Notes: generated by a model from the letters alone, not told the origin. A DNA stretch of 6,103 bases from Actinobacteria bacterium UBA5176 (GCA_002413305.1 DHWS01000006.1:34146-40248); one strand, 5' to 3'. Positions 1-6,054 are shown, counted from the first letter of the stretch. Numbers and translations are program-made.

Positions 1-1673
1 CCGAGACCGACCTCCTTGGCCACCCGGTGCGCGTCGATGACGAACAGCTTCAGGTCCTTGTCGATCAGCTGCTGCTGCACCTCGACCGGCAGCTGATCGA
101 ACACCTGGTCTGCTGGATACGGCGAGTTCAGCAGGAGCGTGCCGCCGGGCTTGGCCAGCTCAAGCACCTTCATCGTGCGCAGGAGCGAGAACTGGTGGAC
201 GCCGATCACGTCGGCCGACTCGATCAGATAGGTCGAGCGGATCTCATCGTCGCCGAATCTCAGGTGCGAGACGGTCACTCCACCGGACTTCTTCGAGTCG
301 AGCACGAAGTAGCCCTGGACGAACTGGTCCGTGCCGTTCCCGATGATCTTGATCGAGTTCTTGTTCGCACCAACAGTGCCGTCGGAGCCCAGGCCGAAGA
401 ACACCGCAGTGACCGCTGTATGCGGCACGGCGAAGTCAGGGTCGGGGTCCAGCGAGAGGTGGGTGACGTCGTCCACGATGCCGACGGTGAAGCGGCGCTT
501 CGGCTTGTCGCGATCGAGCTCGGCGAAGACCCCTGCCACCATCGGCGGCGTGAACTCCTTGCTCGACAGCCCGTAGCGGCCGCCGATGAGGGTCTGCACG
601 GTGCGGCCCCCGTCGAACATGACGCTGTCCATCAGGGTGGTGGCCACGTCGAGGTGCAGCGGTTCGGCCGGCGCGCCCGGTTCCTTGCAGCGGTCGAGGA
701 CGGCGATGTGTTGCGCGGTGGCGGGGAGCGCGGCGAGGAAGGCCTCGACCGGGAACGGCCGGTACAGCCGCACGTTGAGGTAGCCGACCTTCTCACCGCG
801 GGCGATGAGGGTGTCCACGGTCTCGCGCACCGCGCCCGCCCCTGAGCCCATGATCACGATGACCCGCTCCGCGTCCGGGGCGCCGTGGTAGTCGACGAGG
901 TTGTACTGCCGTCCGGTGCGCTCGGCGAACTCGTTCATGGACTGTTGCACGATCCCGGGCACCGCGTCGTGGAACGGGTTGCTGGCCTCGCGGCCTTGGA
1001 AGAAGGCGTCGGGGTTCTGGGCGGTACCGCGAAGGGTCGGGGCGTCGGGGGTGAGCCCGCGCATCCGGTGCTCCAGCACCAGGTCGTCCGGAACCATGGC
1101 GCGCATGACGTCCTCGCCGACGACCCGGATCTTGTTGATCTCGTGCGAGGTGCGGAACCCGTCAAAGAAGTGCATGAACGGCACCCGCGAGTGCAGCGTG
1201 GCGGCGTGGGAGACCAGGGCGAAGTCCTGCGCCTCCTGGACGGACGAGGAGCAGAGCATCGCCCAGCCGGTCATCCGGGCGCTCATCACGTCGGAGTGGT
1301 CGCCGAAGATCGACAGGGCGTGGGTGGCGACGGTCCGGGCCGCGACGTGGATGACCGCCGGGGTCAGCTCGCCGGCGATCTTGAACATGTTGGGGAGCAT
1401 CAGCAGGAGCCCCTGGGACGCGGTGAAGGTCACCCCGAGCGCCCCCCGTTGCACGGCGCCGTGCAAGACCCCTGCCGCGCCCGCCTCGGACTGCATCTCG
1501 ATGACCTCGGGGACCGCCCCCCACAGGTTCGGCCGGCCCACCGCGCTCCATGCGTCGGCGAGCTCGCCCATCGCCGAAGCCGGGGTGATCGGATAGATGG
1601 CCACGACCTCGGACAGCTTGTGCGCGACGGCGGCGGCCGCCTCGTTCCCGTCAACGCAACCCCGCCGGCTCAT
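1..1673 (-). CDS. nifJ: Pyruvate:ferredoxin (flavodoxin) oxidoreductase, N-terminal part, cut by window edge
   Basis: This enzyme oxidatively decarboxylates pyruvate with CoA to acetyl-CoA and CO2, passing electrons to ferredoxin or flavodoxin in the cytoplasm. The frame is open from the ATG at 1673 to the window edge, giving 557 codons of a family usually near 1170-1200 residues. The N-terminal pyrimidine-binding domain is clear: YPITPASAMGE at 27-37, IEMQSEAG at 58-65 and TFTASQGLLLM at 82-92. Thr30, Glu63 and Arg113 sit where Desulfovibrio africanus PFOR has Thr31, Glu64 and Arg114, which contact TPP and pyruvate. Domain II carries GSGAGAVRETVDTLIARG from 276. The gamma-type domain has GLGSDGTVGANKNS at 427-440. 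The ferredoxin-like [4Fe-4S] domain and the C-terminal TPP domain lie beyond the window. The start is supported by GGAGGAG seven bases upstream. It lies 119 bp downstream of the CBS-BON gene on the same strand and may be partly co-transcribed with it. Confidence 0.96.
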   Translation of the reverse strand, partial: MSRRGCVDGNEAAAAVAHKLSEVVAIYPITPASAMGELADAWSAVGRPNLWGAVPEVIEMQSEAGAAGVLHGAVQRGALGVTFTASQGLLLMLPNMFKIAGELTPAVIHVAARTVATHALSIFGDHSDVMSARMTGWAMLCSSSVQEAQDFALVSHAATLHSRVPFMHFFDGFRTSHEINKIRVVGEDVMRAMVPDDLVLEHRMRGLTPDAPTLRGTAQNPDAFFQGREASNPFHDAVPGIVQQSMNEFAERTGRQYNLVDYHGAPDAERVIVIMGSGAGAVRETVDTLIARGEKVGYLNVRLYRPFPVEAFLAALPATAQHIAVLDRCKEPGAPAEPLHLDVATTLMDSVMFDGGRTVQTLIGGRYGLSSKEFTPPMVAGVFAELDRDKPKRRFTVGIVDDVTHLSLDPDPDFAVPHTAVTAVFFGLGSDGTVGANKNSIKIIGNGTDQFVQGYFVLDSKKSGGVTVSHLRFGDDEIRSTYLIESADVIGVHQFSLLRTMKVLELAKPGGTLLLNSPYPADQVFDQLPVEVQQQLIDKDLKLFVIDAHRVAKEVGL

Positions 1674-1792
1674 CCAGCATCTCCTCCGATCGAACGTCCG
1701 TTCTTCAGGCCCGAGCGTAGGAACCTCGGGAGGCCCCCATCAGGGCCTGGTGGGACCCCGCCTTAGGGCCGTTCGGCCTTGCCTCGCGGGGA
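1674..1792 (-). promoter_or_regulatory. Intergenic leader of nifJ with candidate promoter and hairpin
   Basis: This 119-bp gap lies between the CBS-BON stop and the nifJ start. On the minus strand there is a TACGCT hexamer (1719-1714) that fits the actinobacterial TANNNT -10 pattern. A weak CTGATG (1743-1738) lies 18 bp upstream of it. Transcription would start near 1707 and give a leader of about 34 nt with the GGAGGAG ribosome site. A perfect 6-bp inverted repeat, AGGCCC/GGGCCT (1731-1736 and 1743-1748, 6-nt loop), overlaps the -35 area. It has no T-tract, so it is not a convincing terminator. A GGCC-GTTC-GGCC mini-hairpin sits at 1767-1778, just after the CBS-BON gene. The promoter call comes from pattern reading only. 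Confidence 0.35.
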
Positions 1793-2389
1793 TCAGGCAG
1801 CGAACCGGACCTCGATCACGCCGGGGACGCTCCGGGCCAGGAGCTCGGCCAGCCGCCGGCCGACCCGGTCGCGTGGCCCGTGGAGCGTGACCACGCCGCC
1901 GGCCACCTCCGCCCGGTACCGGCCGATCATCTCGATCTCCTCGCTCAGCAGGTCCGCCAGCTCGACGTGGATCTCCTCGTCCCTCCGGGAGAGCACGCGG
2001 AGCACATCCCGCCGGGCGACGATCCCGATGACCGTGCCGTCCCGAACGATCGGAATGGTCTTCAGACGGTGCTCGATCATCAGCCGGGCCACCTCCGCGA
2101 CGTCGGCGTCCTCGCGCTCGGCCACCACGTCGCGGGTCATGACGTCGGCGGCCGTCCCCGGCAGGTGAAGGCGGTGCGTGACCACCGGGATGGCCTGAGC
2201 CCGGGGGTCGGGTTGGGTCTCCAGCGTCACCAGGTCGGCCTCGGACACGATGCCGATCAGGTGCTCCTCCTCGTCTACCACCGGCACCGCGCTGATCTCG
2301 TGTTCGACCAACGTCCTGGCGACCTCCTTGACCGGGGTCGTCGCCCGCACCGTGATCACCGGGCTGGTCATGACGTCTCTGGCTCGCAT
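1793..2389 (-). CDS. Two-CBS-domain protein with C-terminal BON domain
   Basis: This 198-residue soluble protein has no signal peptide or membrane segment. It contains a Bateman pair: CBS1 about 5-56 and CBS2 about 82-134. Each opens with the DVMT signature (5-8 and 82-85) and ends with an IGIV segment followed by a charged helix. CBS pairs usually bind adenine nucleotides or related ligands and act as energy or redox sensors. Residues about 138-197 look like a small BON domain (VAGGVVTLHGPRDRVGRR near 162-179, ending in an EVRF strand), a module often linked to membrane or phospholipid association. The CBS-BON order is common in actinobacteria and proteobacteria, but specific functions are mostly unknown. 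The start at 2389 follows a purine-rich GGAGGGAGGGG stretch. It precedes nifJ on the same strand and is divergent from osmC. The CBS part recalls hypoxic response protein Hrp1 of Mycobacterium, but Hrp1 lacks the BON part, so orthology is not claimed. Confidence 0.9.
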   Translation of the reverse strand: MRARDVMTSPVITVRATTPVKEVARTLVEHEISAVPVVDEEEHLIGIVSEADLVTLETQPDPRAQAIPVVTHRLHLPGTAADVMTRDVVAEREDADVAEVARLMIEHRLKTIPIVRDGTVIGIVARRDVLRVLSRRDEEIHVELADLLSEEIEMIGRYRAEVAGGVVTLHGPRDRVGRRLAELLARSVPGVIEVRFAA

Positions 2390-2606
2390 GGCAGTCCCCT
2401 CCCTCCGCCTCGAACGTACCCGCGGTCCTGGCCGAACGCAGGGGTCGAACGGGGTGAGCCCGAGGGGACTTCCGGCCGGTCGCCGAAGGCCCCGGCCGCG
2501 AAGGGCCCTCCGTCCCTATCCGGCCCCCCCTTCCGGCTGGGACGCTCGCTTCGACGCACACGCGCCGGAACCGGAGGGCCGTCACGGCCCGGAAGAGGTG
2601 AGGGAG
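2390..2606. promoter_or_regulatory. Divergent control region between CBS-BON and OsmC genes
   Basis: This 217-bp non-coding stretch should carry promoters for both directions. On the minus strand, TACGTT (2418-2413) is a possible -10 for the CBS-BON gene, putting the start near 2406 with a short leader. I see no convincing -35 for it. On the plus strand no good TANNNT hexamer precedes osmC; the only TA is in CTATCC near 2515-2520. The region holds a DosR-like GGGACTTCCGGCC (2465-2477). It also has the 8-bp palindrome CCGGCCGG (2472-2479), CGTTCGA or CGTTCGG three times on the minus strand (2451-2445, 2438-2432, 2416-2410), and TTCCGGC three times (2470-2476, 2531-2537, inverted at 2564-2570). 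No small gene is evident here. Confidence 0.5.
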
Positions 2607-3176
2607 ATGTCGGATCGCAAGGTCAACCCGGGCGAGGCGATCGAGGGCGACCTGGGGATCCCGGCGGATATCGACCAGCAGTCGTTCGACCCGCCCGCCT
2701 TCGGGCCTTCGCGCGCGCTCAGTCCGACGAGGCCGGTCCCGGACCCCTCCGGGCCGCGAGGGAACCACACGCTCCGGGTCCGCCACGTCGAACGCGACCG
2801 GTTCCTGCTGGAGATCCGTGACCACGTGGTCCTGGTCGACCAACCGGTGGACGCGGGCGGCGACGATACCGGGCCGACCCCGACCGAGCTGTTCATCGGG
2901 AGCATCGCCGCGTGCACGGCCTTCTTCGCCGAACGCTTCCTGGTCCGGCACGGGATCACCAGGGACGAACTGACCGTGTCGGCGAGCTACGAGATGAGCG
3001 GCGGCGGCCCGGCCCGGGTCGCGGCCGTCGATCTTGACGTCCACCTGCCGCCCTCCTTCCCCCAGGAGCGCCGGCCCGCGCTGCTCGCGGTCCTGGAGCG
3101 GTGCACGGTGAAGAACTCGCTCCGCGAGGCGCCGGAGGTCCGGGTGGCCCTCCGGACCGCCTCGACGGCTGCGTGA
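2607..3176 (+). CDS. OsmC-family protein with N-terminal extension
   Basis: This 189-residue protein belongs to the OsmC/Ohr superfamily, whose characterised members reduce organic hydroperoxides with a pair of reactive cysteines in the cytoplasm. Both expected cysteines are present: Cys103 in GSIAACTAFFAERF (98-111) after GPTPTELF, and Cys166 in ERCTVKNSLREAPEVRV (164-180). The usual CP near the second Cys is CT here, as in many actinobacterial relatives. The OsmC fold starts about residue 54. The first 50 or so residues are Pro/Asp-rich and unlike the core, making the protein longer than the usual 135-145. The start at 2607 is chosen because GAGGTGA lies about 5 bp upstream; the frame is open further 5' but without comparable support. 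It is followed 22 bp later by the universal stress protein gene, probably in one transcript. The substrate is unknown, and a thiol-independent or different redox role is possible. Confidence 0.88.
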   Translation: MSDRKVNPGEAIEGDLGIPADIDQQSFDPPAFGPSRALSPTRPVPDPSGPRGNHTLRVRHVERDRFLLEIRDHVVLVDQPVDAGGDDTGPTPTELFIGSIAACTAFFAERFLVRHGITRDELTVSASYEMSGGGPARVAAVDLDVHLPPSFPQERRPALLAVLERCTVKNSLREAPEVRVALRTASTAA

Positions 3177-3198
3177 TCGTCAAGGGGAGGTGAGGAGG

Positions 3199-3612
3199 AT
3201 GTTCGAGAAGATCCTGCTTGCGGTGGACGGTTCGGAACCCTCCAACCGCGCGGTCCGGGAGGCCGGCGAGCTGGCCCGGCGGACCGAAGCACAGGTCTAT
3301 GTGCTCAACGTGAAGGAGTTCGACCGCGGCCGGGGCCTCGGCTACGAGCTGGAGAACTTCGACGAGGCGACCGAGATCGTCGACGCCGCGCTTCGGGAGC
3401 TGAAGGACGCGGGCGTGGACACCTTCGGCGAGGTGGAGCGGGCCCCGTACGGCCGGGCGGCCCGGGAGATCCTCACCCGGGCGGAGAGCGAGCACGCGGA
3501 CCTCATCGTGATGGGGTCGCGGGGACTCTCCGACCTCGCCGGGCTCGTGCTGGGCAGCGTGACCCACAAGGTGCTCCACCTGGCCCAGGTCCCGGTGCTG
3601 GTCGTTCGCTGA
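3199..3612 (+). CDS. Universal stress protein, UspA family, ATP-binding type
   Basis: This 137-residue single Usp domain is of typical length. It starts MFEKILLAVDGSEPSNRAV, with Asp10 in the position that contacts the adenine nucleotide. Its C-terminal part carries the ATP-binding signature G-2x-G-9x-G-S as Gly106, Gly109, Gly119 and Ser120, within VMGSRGLSDLAGLVLGSV. It ends in the standard VPVLVVR strand. Family members accumulate under growth arrest, hypoxia or oxidative stress and often bind ATP; the exact partner is unknown. The ATG at 3199 is preferred over the in-frame GTG at 3190. The Usp fold begins directly at MFEK, and GGAGGT (3186-3191) lies 7 bp from the ATG but overlaps the GTG. 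It follows osmC by 22 bp and is likely in the same operon. Confidence 0.93.
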   Translation: MFEKILLAVDGSEPSNRAVREAGELARRTEAQVYVLNVKEFDRGRGLGYELENFDEATEIVDAALRELKDAGVDTFGEVERAPYGRAAREILTRAESEHADLIVMGSRGLSDLAGLVLGSVTHKVLHLAQVPVLVVR

Positions 3613-3624
3613 CCCAACGACCCA

Positions 3625-3643
3625 CGGGCTTGGCAGAGGCCCG
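3625..3643 (+). terminator. Hairpin after usp gene, possible weak terminator or operator
   Basis: CGGGCTT (3625-3631) pairs with AGGCCCG (3637-3643), allowing one T-G wobble, around a GGCAG loop. It starts 12 bp after the usp stop and ends 41 bp before the kinase ATG. No T-run follows, so it would be at best a weak or Rho-assisted terminator. It could instead be a regulator site in front of the kinase gene. Confidence 0.3.
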
Positions 3644-3670
3644 AACCGACGGAACGCCGGAGGGCTTTGC

Positions 3671-3684
3671 TACGCTCCGAACGC
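3671..3684 (+). promoter_or_regulatory. Candidate -10 element for a leaderless kinase transcript
   Basis: TACGCT at 3671-3676 fits the TANNNT -10 pattern. It ends 8 bp before the ATG at 3685, the spacing expected if transcription begins at or within a couple of bases of the start codon. The GGAGG at 3659-3663 is too far (21 bp) from this ATG and only 3 bp from the in-frame TTG at 3667. A leaderless mRNA therefore explains the ATG better. No good -35 is visible. The same octamer CTACGCTC (3670-3677 here) precedes nifJ on the other strand. Confidence 0.4.
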
Positions 3685-5307
3685 ATGGCATCGGAGCTGG
3701 AACGCAGGGACATGCTGCTGGAGGCCGGGCTGGCTCTGTCCTCCGAGCTGTCGTTGTCCACCCTGCTCCAGCGGATCGTCGAGCTGGCGGCGAAGATCAC
3801 CGGCGCCCGCTACGGCGCGCTGGGGGTCATCGGTTCCGGGGGTGACCTGATCGCCGAGTTCATCACCAGCGGCGTGTCCGACGAGCAGCGCCACTCGATC
3901 GGCCACCCCCCGGTCGGTAGGGGCATCCTTTGGGTGTTGATCCACGAGGCGCTGCCCCTGCGTCTCCGGGAGATCTCCGCGGATCCGCGGTCCGTCGGCT
4001 TCCCGCCGAACCACCCCGAGATGCACACGTTCCTCGGTTCGCCCGTCACCTCCCGCCATCGGGTGTTCGGCAACATCTACCTGACGGAGAAGGCCGGCGG
4101 CGCCGAATTCACCGCCGAGGACCAGCGGGCCCTCGAGATCCTCGCCGCCCAGGCTGGCGTGGCCATCGAGAACGCCCGGCTCTACGAGGAGTCCCATCAG
4201 CGGGAGCGGCGGCTGGAGTCCATCCGCGAGATCGGCACGGCGATCCTTTCGGGCGCCGAACCCGAGGAGGTACTGGAGCTGGTCGCCCGCCGGGCCATGG
4301 AGATGGTGGAGGCAGACACGGCCATCGTCGCCGTGGCGGACGAGGAACCGGGGAGGCTCGTGCTAACCGTGGCGGTCGGCGCCGCCGCGGAAGCGCTGGT
4401 CGGCATGTCCTTCCCAGCCGACCGGTCGATCTCCGGCGAGACGATCCGGACGGGCTCGCCGATCGTGCTGGCCGATGCCTCGAAGGACAGCCGTGCACAT
4501 CGGCCCATGGTCGAGGGCGGCCAGATGGGGCCCGCCATGTGGGTTCCGCTCCACTCCAGGGGCGAGGCGTTCGGGACGCTGGCCGTGAGCAACGTGCAGG
4601 GCGGCCGCGCGTTCACCGCGGAGGACGTGGCACTGGTGGAGACGTTCGCCGGACAGGCCTCGGTGGCCCTCGAGTACGGGCGGGCCCAGCAGGAGCTGAA
4701 GAAGATGGCCGTGCTGGAGGACCGGGAGCGGATCGCGAAGGAGCTGCACGACGGCGTGATCCAGGCGCTGTTCGCCGTCGGGATGGGTCTGCAGGGGACG
4801 GCCCAGGTCAGCCGCGACCCGGAGATCGAACGGCGGATCGAGAACGCGGTCGAGGAGATGGACCGGGTCATCCGCGACCTCCGCAACTACATCTTCGGGC
4901 TCCGGCCCGGCATCCTCGCGGACCGGCAGCTCGACCAAGCCCTGCGCGGGCTGGCCGAGGACTTCGAACAGAAGTCCGGCGTGACCACGGTCGTCGACGT
5001 GGACCCGGGCGTCGCGGCCGAACTCGCCTCGGTCGCCGCCGACGTGATCCAACTCGTGCGCGAGGCCCTGTCGAACATCGGCCGGCACGCGATGGCCACG
5101 ACCTGCCGCATCACCCTCCGGCGAACCGAGGGCGGAAGCCTTCTGGAGATCGACGACGACGGGGTCGGGTTCGACGTCGAGGAAGGCACCGGGCGGGGGT
5201 TCGGACTCGGAAACCTCCGGGCGCGCGCCGAGGCCCTCCACGGCGACCTGACGATCGAGAGCGTGGCCGGCGAGGGCACCACCGTCCGGGTCCGCCTGCC
5301 CGCCTGA
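3685..5307 (+). CDS. GAF-GAF sensor histidine kinase, DevS/DosT-like
   Basis: This 540-residue cytoplasmic kinase has no membrane segment. Its order is GAF-A about 24-166, GAF-B about 192-333, a HisKA_3 dimerisation domain about 345-412 and a HATPase_c domain about 450-540. The phospho-accepting residue is His355 in RERIAKELHDGVIQ (347-360). The ATPase N-box has Asn464 in REALSNIGRHA, G1 is DDDGVGFD (490-497), and G2 is GRGFGLGNLRARA (503-515). The layout matches mycobacterial DevS (DosS) and DosT, which sense O2, CO, NO or redox state through haem in GAF-A. His110 in GFPPNHPEM and Tyr132 in GNIYLTEK sit at the haem-ligand and distal-Tyr spacings of those proteins. Haem binding is inferred. 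The start is the ATG at 3685; an upstream in-frame TTG at 3667 would add six residues. No response regulator is adjacent. It lies 72 bp after usp and 112 bp before the DoxX gene. Confidence 0.93.
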   Translation: MASELERRDMLLEAGLALSSELSLSTLLQRIVELAAKITGARYGALGVIGSGGDLIAEFITSGVSDEQRHSIGHPPVGRGILWVLIHEALPLRLREISADPRSVGFPPNHPEMHTFLGSPVTSRHRVFGNIYLTEKAGGAEFTAEDQRALEILAAQAGVAIENARLYEESHQRERRLESIREIGTAILSGAEPEEVLELVARRAMEMVEADTAIVAVADEEPGRLVLTVAVGAAAEALVGMSFPADRSISGETIRTGSPIVLADASKDSRAHRPMVEGGQMGPAMWVPLHSRGEAFGTLAVSNVQGGRAFTAEDVALVETFAGQASVALEYGRAQQELKKMAVLEDRERIAKELHDGVIQALFAVGMGLQGTAQVSRDPEIERRIENAVEEMDRVIRDLRNYIFGLRPGILADRQLDQALRGLAEDFEQKSGVTTVVDVDPGVAAELASVAADVIQLVREALSNIGRHAMATTCRITLRRTEGGSLLEIDDDGVGFDVEEGTGRGFGLGNLRARAEALHGDLTIESVAGEGTTVRVRLPA

Positions 5308-5419
5308 TGCCGACCGGCCCTCCGGGGTCCCGAAAGGTCCCGTCCGGAGCGGGTCGCAGGGCCGATGTCCCCACCCCGTTCGAGGACCGATGCTTGGGAC
5401 GAGAGGAAAGGAGGGTGAG
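5308..5419 (+). promoter_or_regulatory. Intergenic region with nested inverted repeats before DoxX gene
   Basis: This 112-bp gap contains two GGTCCCG copies exactly 10 bp apart (5326-5332 and 5336-5342). They sit in the loop of a perfect CTCCGG/CCGGAG inverted repeat (5320-5325 and 5344-5349). An outer CGGCCCT/AGGGCCG pair (5315-5321 and 5358-5364) encloses this and shares bases 5320-5321 with the inner arm. CACCCCGTTCGA (5372-5383) is shared with the CBS-BON upstream region. There is no TANNNT -10 hexamer and no T-tract, so neither a standard promoter nor an intrinsic terminator is visible. The DoxX gene may be read through from the kinase. Confidence 0.4.
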
Positions 5420-6028
5420 ATGTCGAACACCGTCACCATCGAGGAGCCCCGCGCGGCGAAGTGGCTCTTCAACTCGTCCTATGCGGCATTCATCTGGCTG
5501 GTCCTGCGGGTGTGGATCGGCTACCAGTGGCTCCACGCCGGGTGGGAGAAGATCACCGGCACGGAGAGCGGATGGCACCTGGCGTTCGGGAGCGGCTCGT
5601 GGCTGCGCTCCTCGGCCGGGCTGAAGGGGTTCGCCGGCTACGCCCTGAGCAACGCCAAGGGGCCCCACGCGGCCGTCAACTACGGCTGGTACGCGGCCTT
5701 CCTGCGGTGGATCGAGCACTCCGGGGCCGGGGTCCTGGCACCGGTCATCGCCGTGGGGGAGTTCGCCATCGGCCTGGGCCTGATCCTGGGGATCTTCACC
5801 GGGGTGGCCGCGTTCAGCGCGGGGCTGCTCACCGTGTCCTTCGGCCTGGCCGGCTCGGCCGGGGTGAACCCCCTGTTCTTCGTGATCGAGGTCGGCCTGA
5901 TCCTGGCCTGGCGCAACGCCGGGTACTGGGGCGGGGACCGGTTCGTCCTGCCCCTGGTGGGCACGCCCTGGAAGCCGGGCAGGCTGTTCGGTCCGAAGAA
6001 GGAACCGCAGCTCCAAGCGGTCGCCTGA
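5420..6028 (+). CDS. DoxX-family integral membrane protein
   Basis: This 202-residue membrane protein has about four hydrophobic helices: about 22-38, 104-124, 127-146 and 150-166. The first helix leads into the family hallmark LRVWIGYQWLHAGWEKI (29-45). A long polar loop (about 46-102) follows, with NYGWYAAFLRWIEHSG near 87-102. The C-terminal half has GEFAIGLGLILGIFTG, the LAGSAGVNP motif and ILAWRNAGYWGGDRFVLP. The family includes the DoxD subunit of thiosulfate:quinone oxidoreductase and mycobacterial DoxX, which forms a membrane redox complex with superoxide dismutase and a sulfurtransferase. The electron donor here is unknown. The ATG at 5420 is chosen over the in-frame ATG at 5390 because AAAGGAGG (5408-5414 region) lies about 5 bp upstream and the N-terminus then fits relatives. 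It is the last gene of the rightward group and is followed by a strong hairpin. Confidence 0.9.
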   Translation: MSNTVTIEEPRAAKWLFNSSYAAFIWLVLRVWIGYQWLHAGWEKITGTESGWHLAFGSGSWLRSSAGLKGFAGYALSNAKGPHAAVNYGWYAAFLRWIEHSGAGVLAPVIAVGEFAIGLGLILGIFTGVAAFSAGLLTVSFGLAGSAGVNPLFFVIEVGLILAWRNAGYWGGDRFVLPLVGTPWKPGRLFGPKKEPQLQAVA

Positions 6029-6054
6029 GCGCACGCACCAGAACGACGTCACCT

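Noticed and set aside
1678..1680. Upstream ATG as an alternative nifJ start
   Set aside because: It is 7 bp from the chosen start, so out of frame, and meets a TGA after nine codons.
1731..1748. Hairpin between CBS-BON and nifJ as an intrinsic terminator
   Set aside because: The stem is only 6 bp and no T-run follows on either strand.
27..1890. Long plus-strand reading frames opposite nifJ (27-845, 885-1766 and others)
   Set aside because: They mirror the nifJ codons on the other strand. Their translations are rich in Arg, Val, His and Gly without any family pattern, while the minus frame reads as a clear PFOR.
1740..3044. Minus-strand 434-residue frame across CBS-BON, the control region and osmC
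   Set aside because: It overlaps two recognised genes and a control region, has low-complexity Arg/Gly/Pro composition and shows no domain. It is a high-GC shadow frame.
3190..3192. GTG start three codons before the usp ATG
   Set aside because: It overlaps the Shine-Dalgarno sequence that serves the ATG at 3199, and the Usp fold begins at that ATG.
4363..5472. Minus-strand 369-residue frame opposite the kinase
   Set aside because: It is an antisense shadow of the GAF-B and catalytic domains, with no recognisable domain of its own.
3930..5624. Plus-strand 564-residue frame overlapping the kinase and the DoxX start
   Set aside because: Its composition is Arg/Gly/Pro-rich and it is out of frame with the kinase, whose domains are unmistakable.
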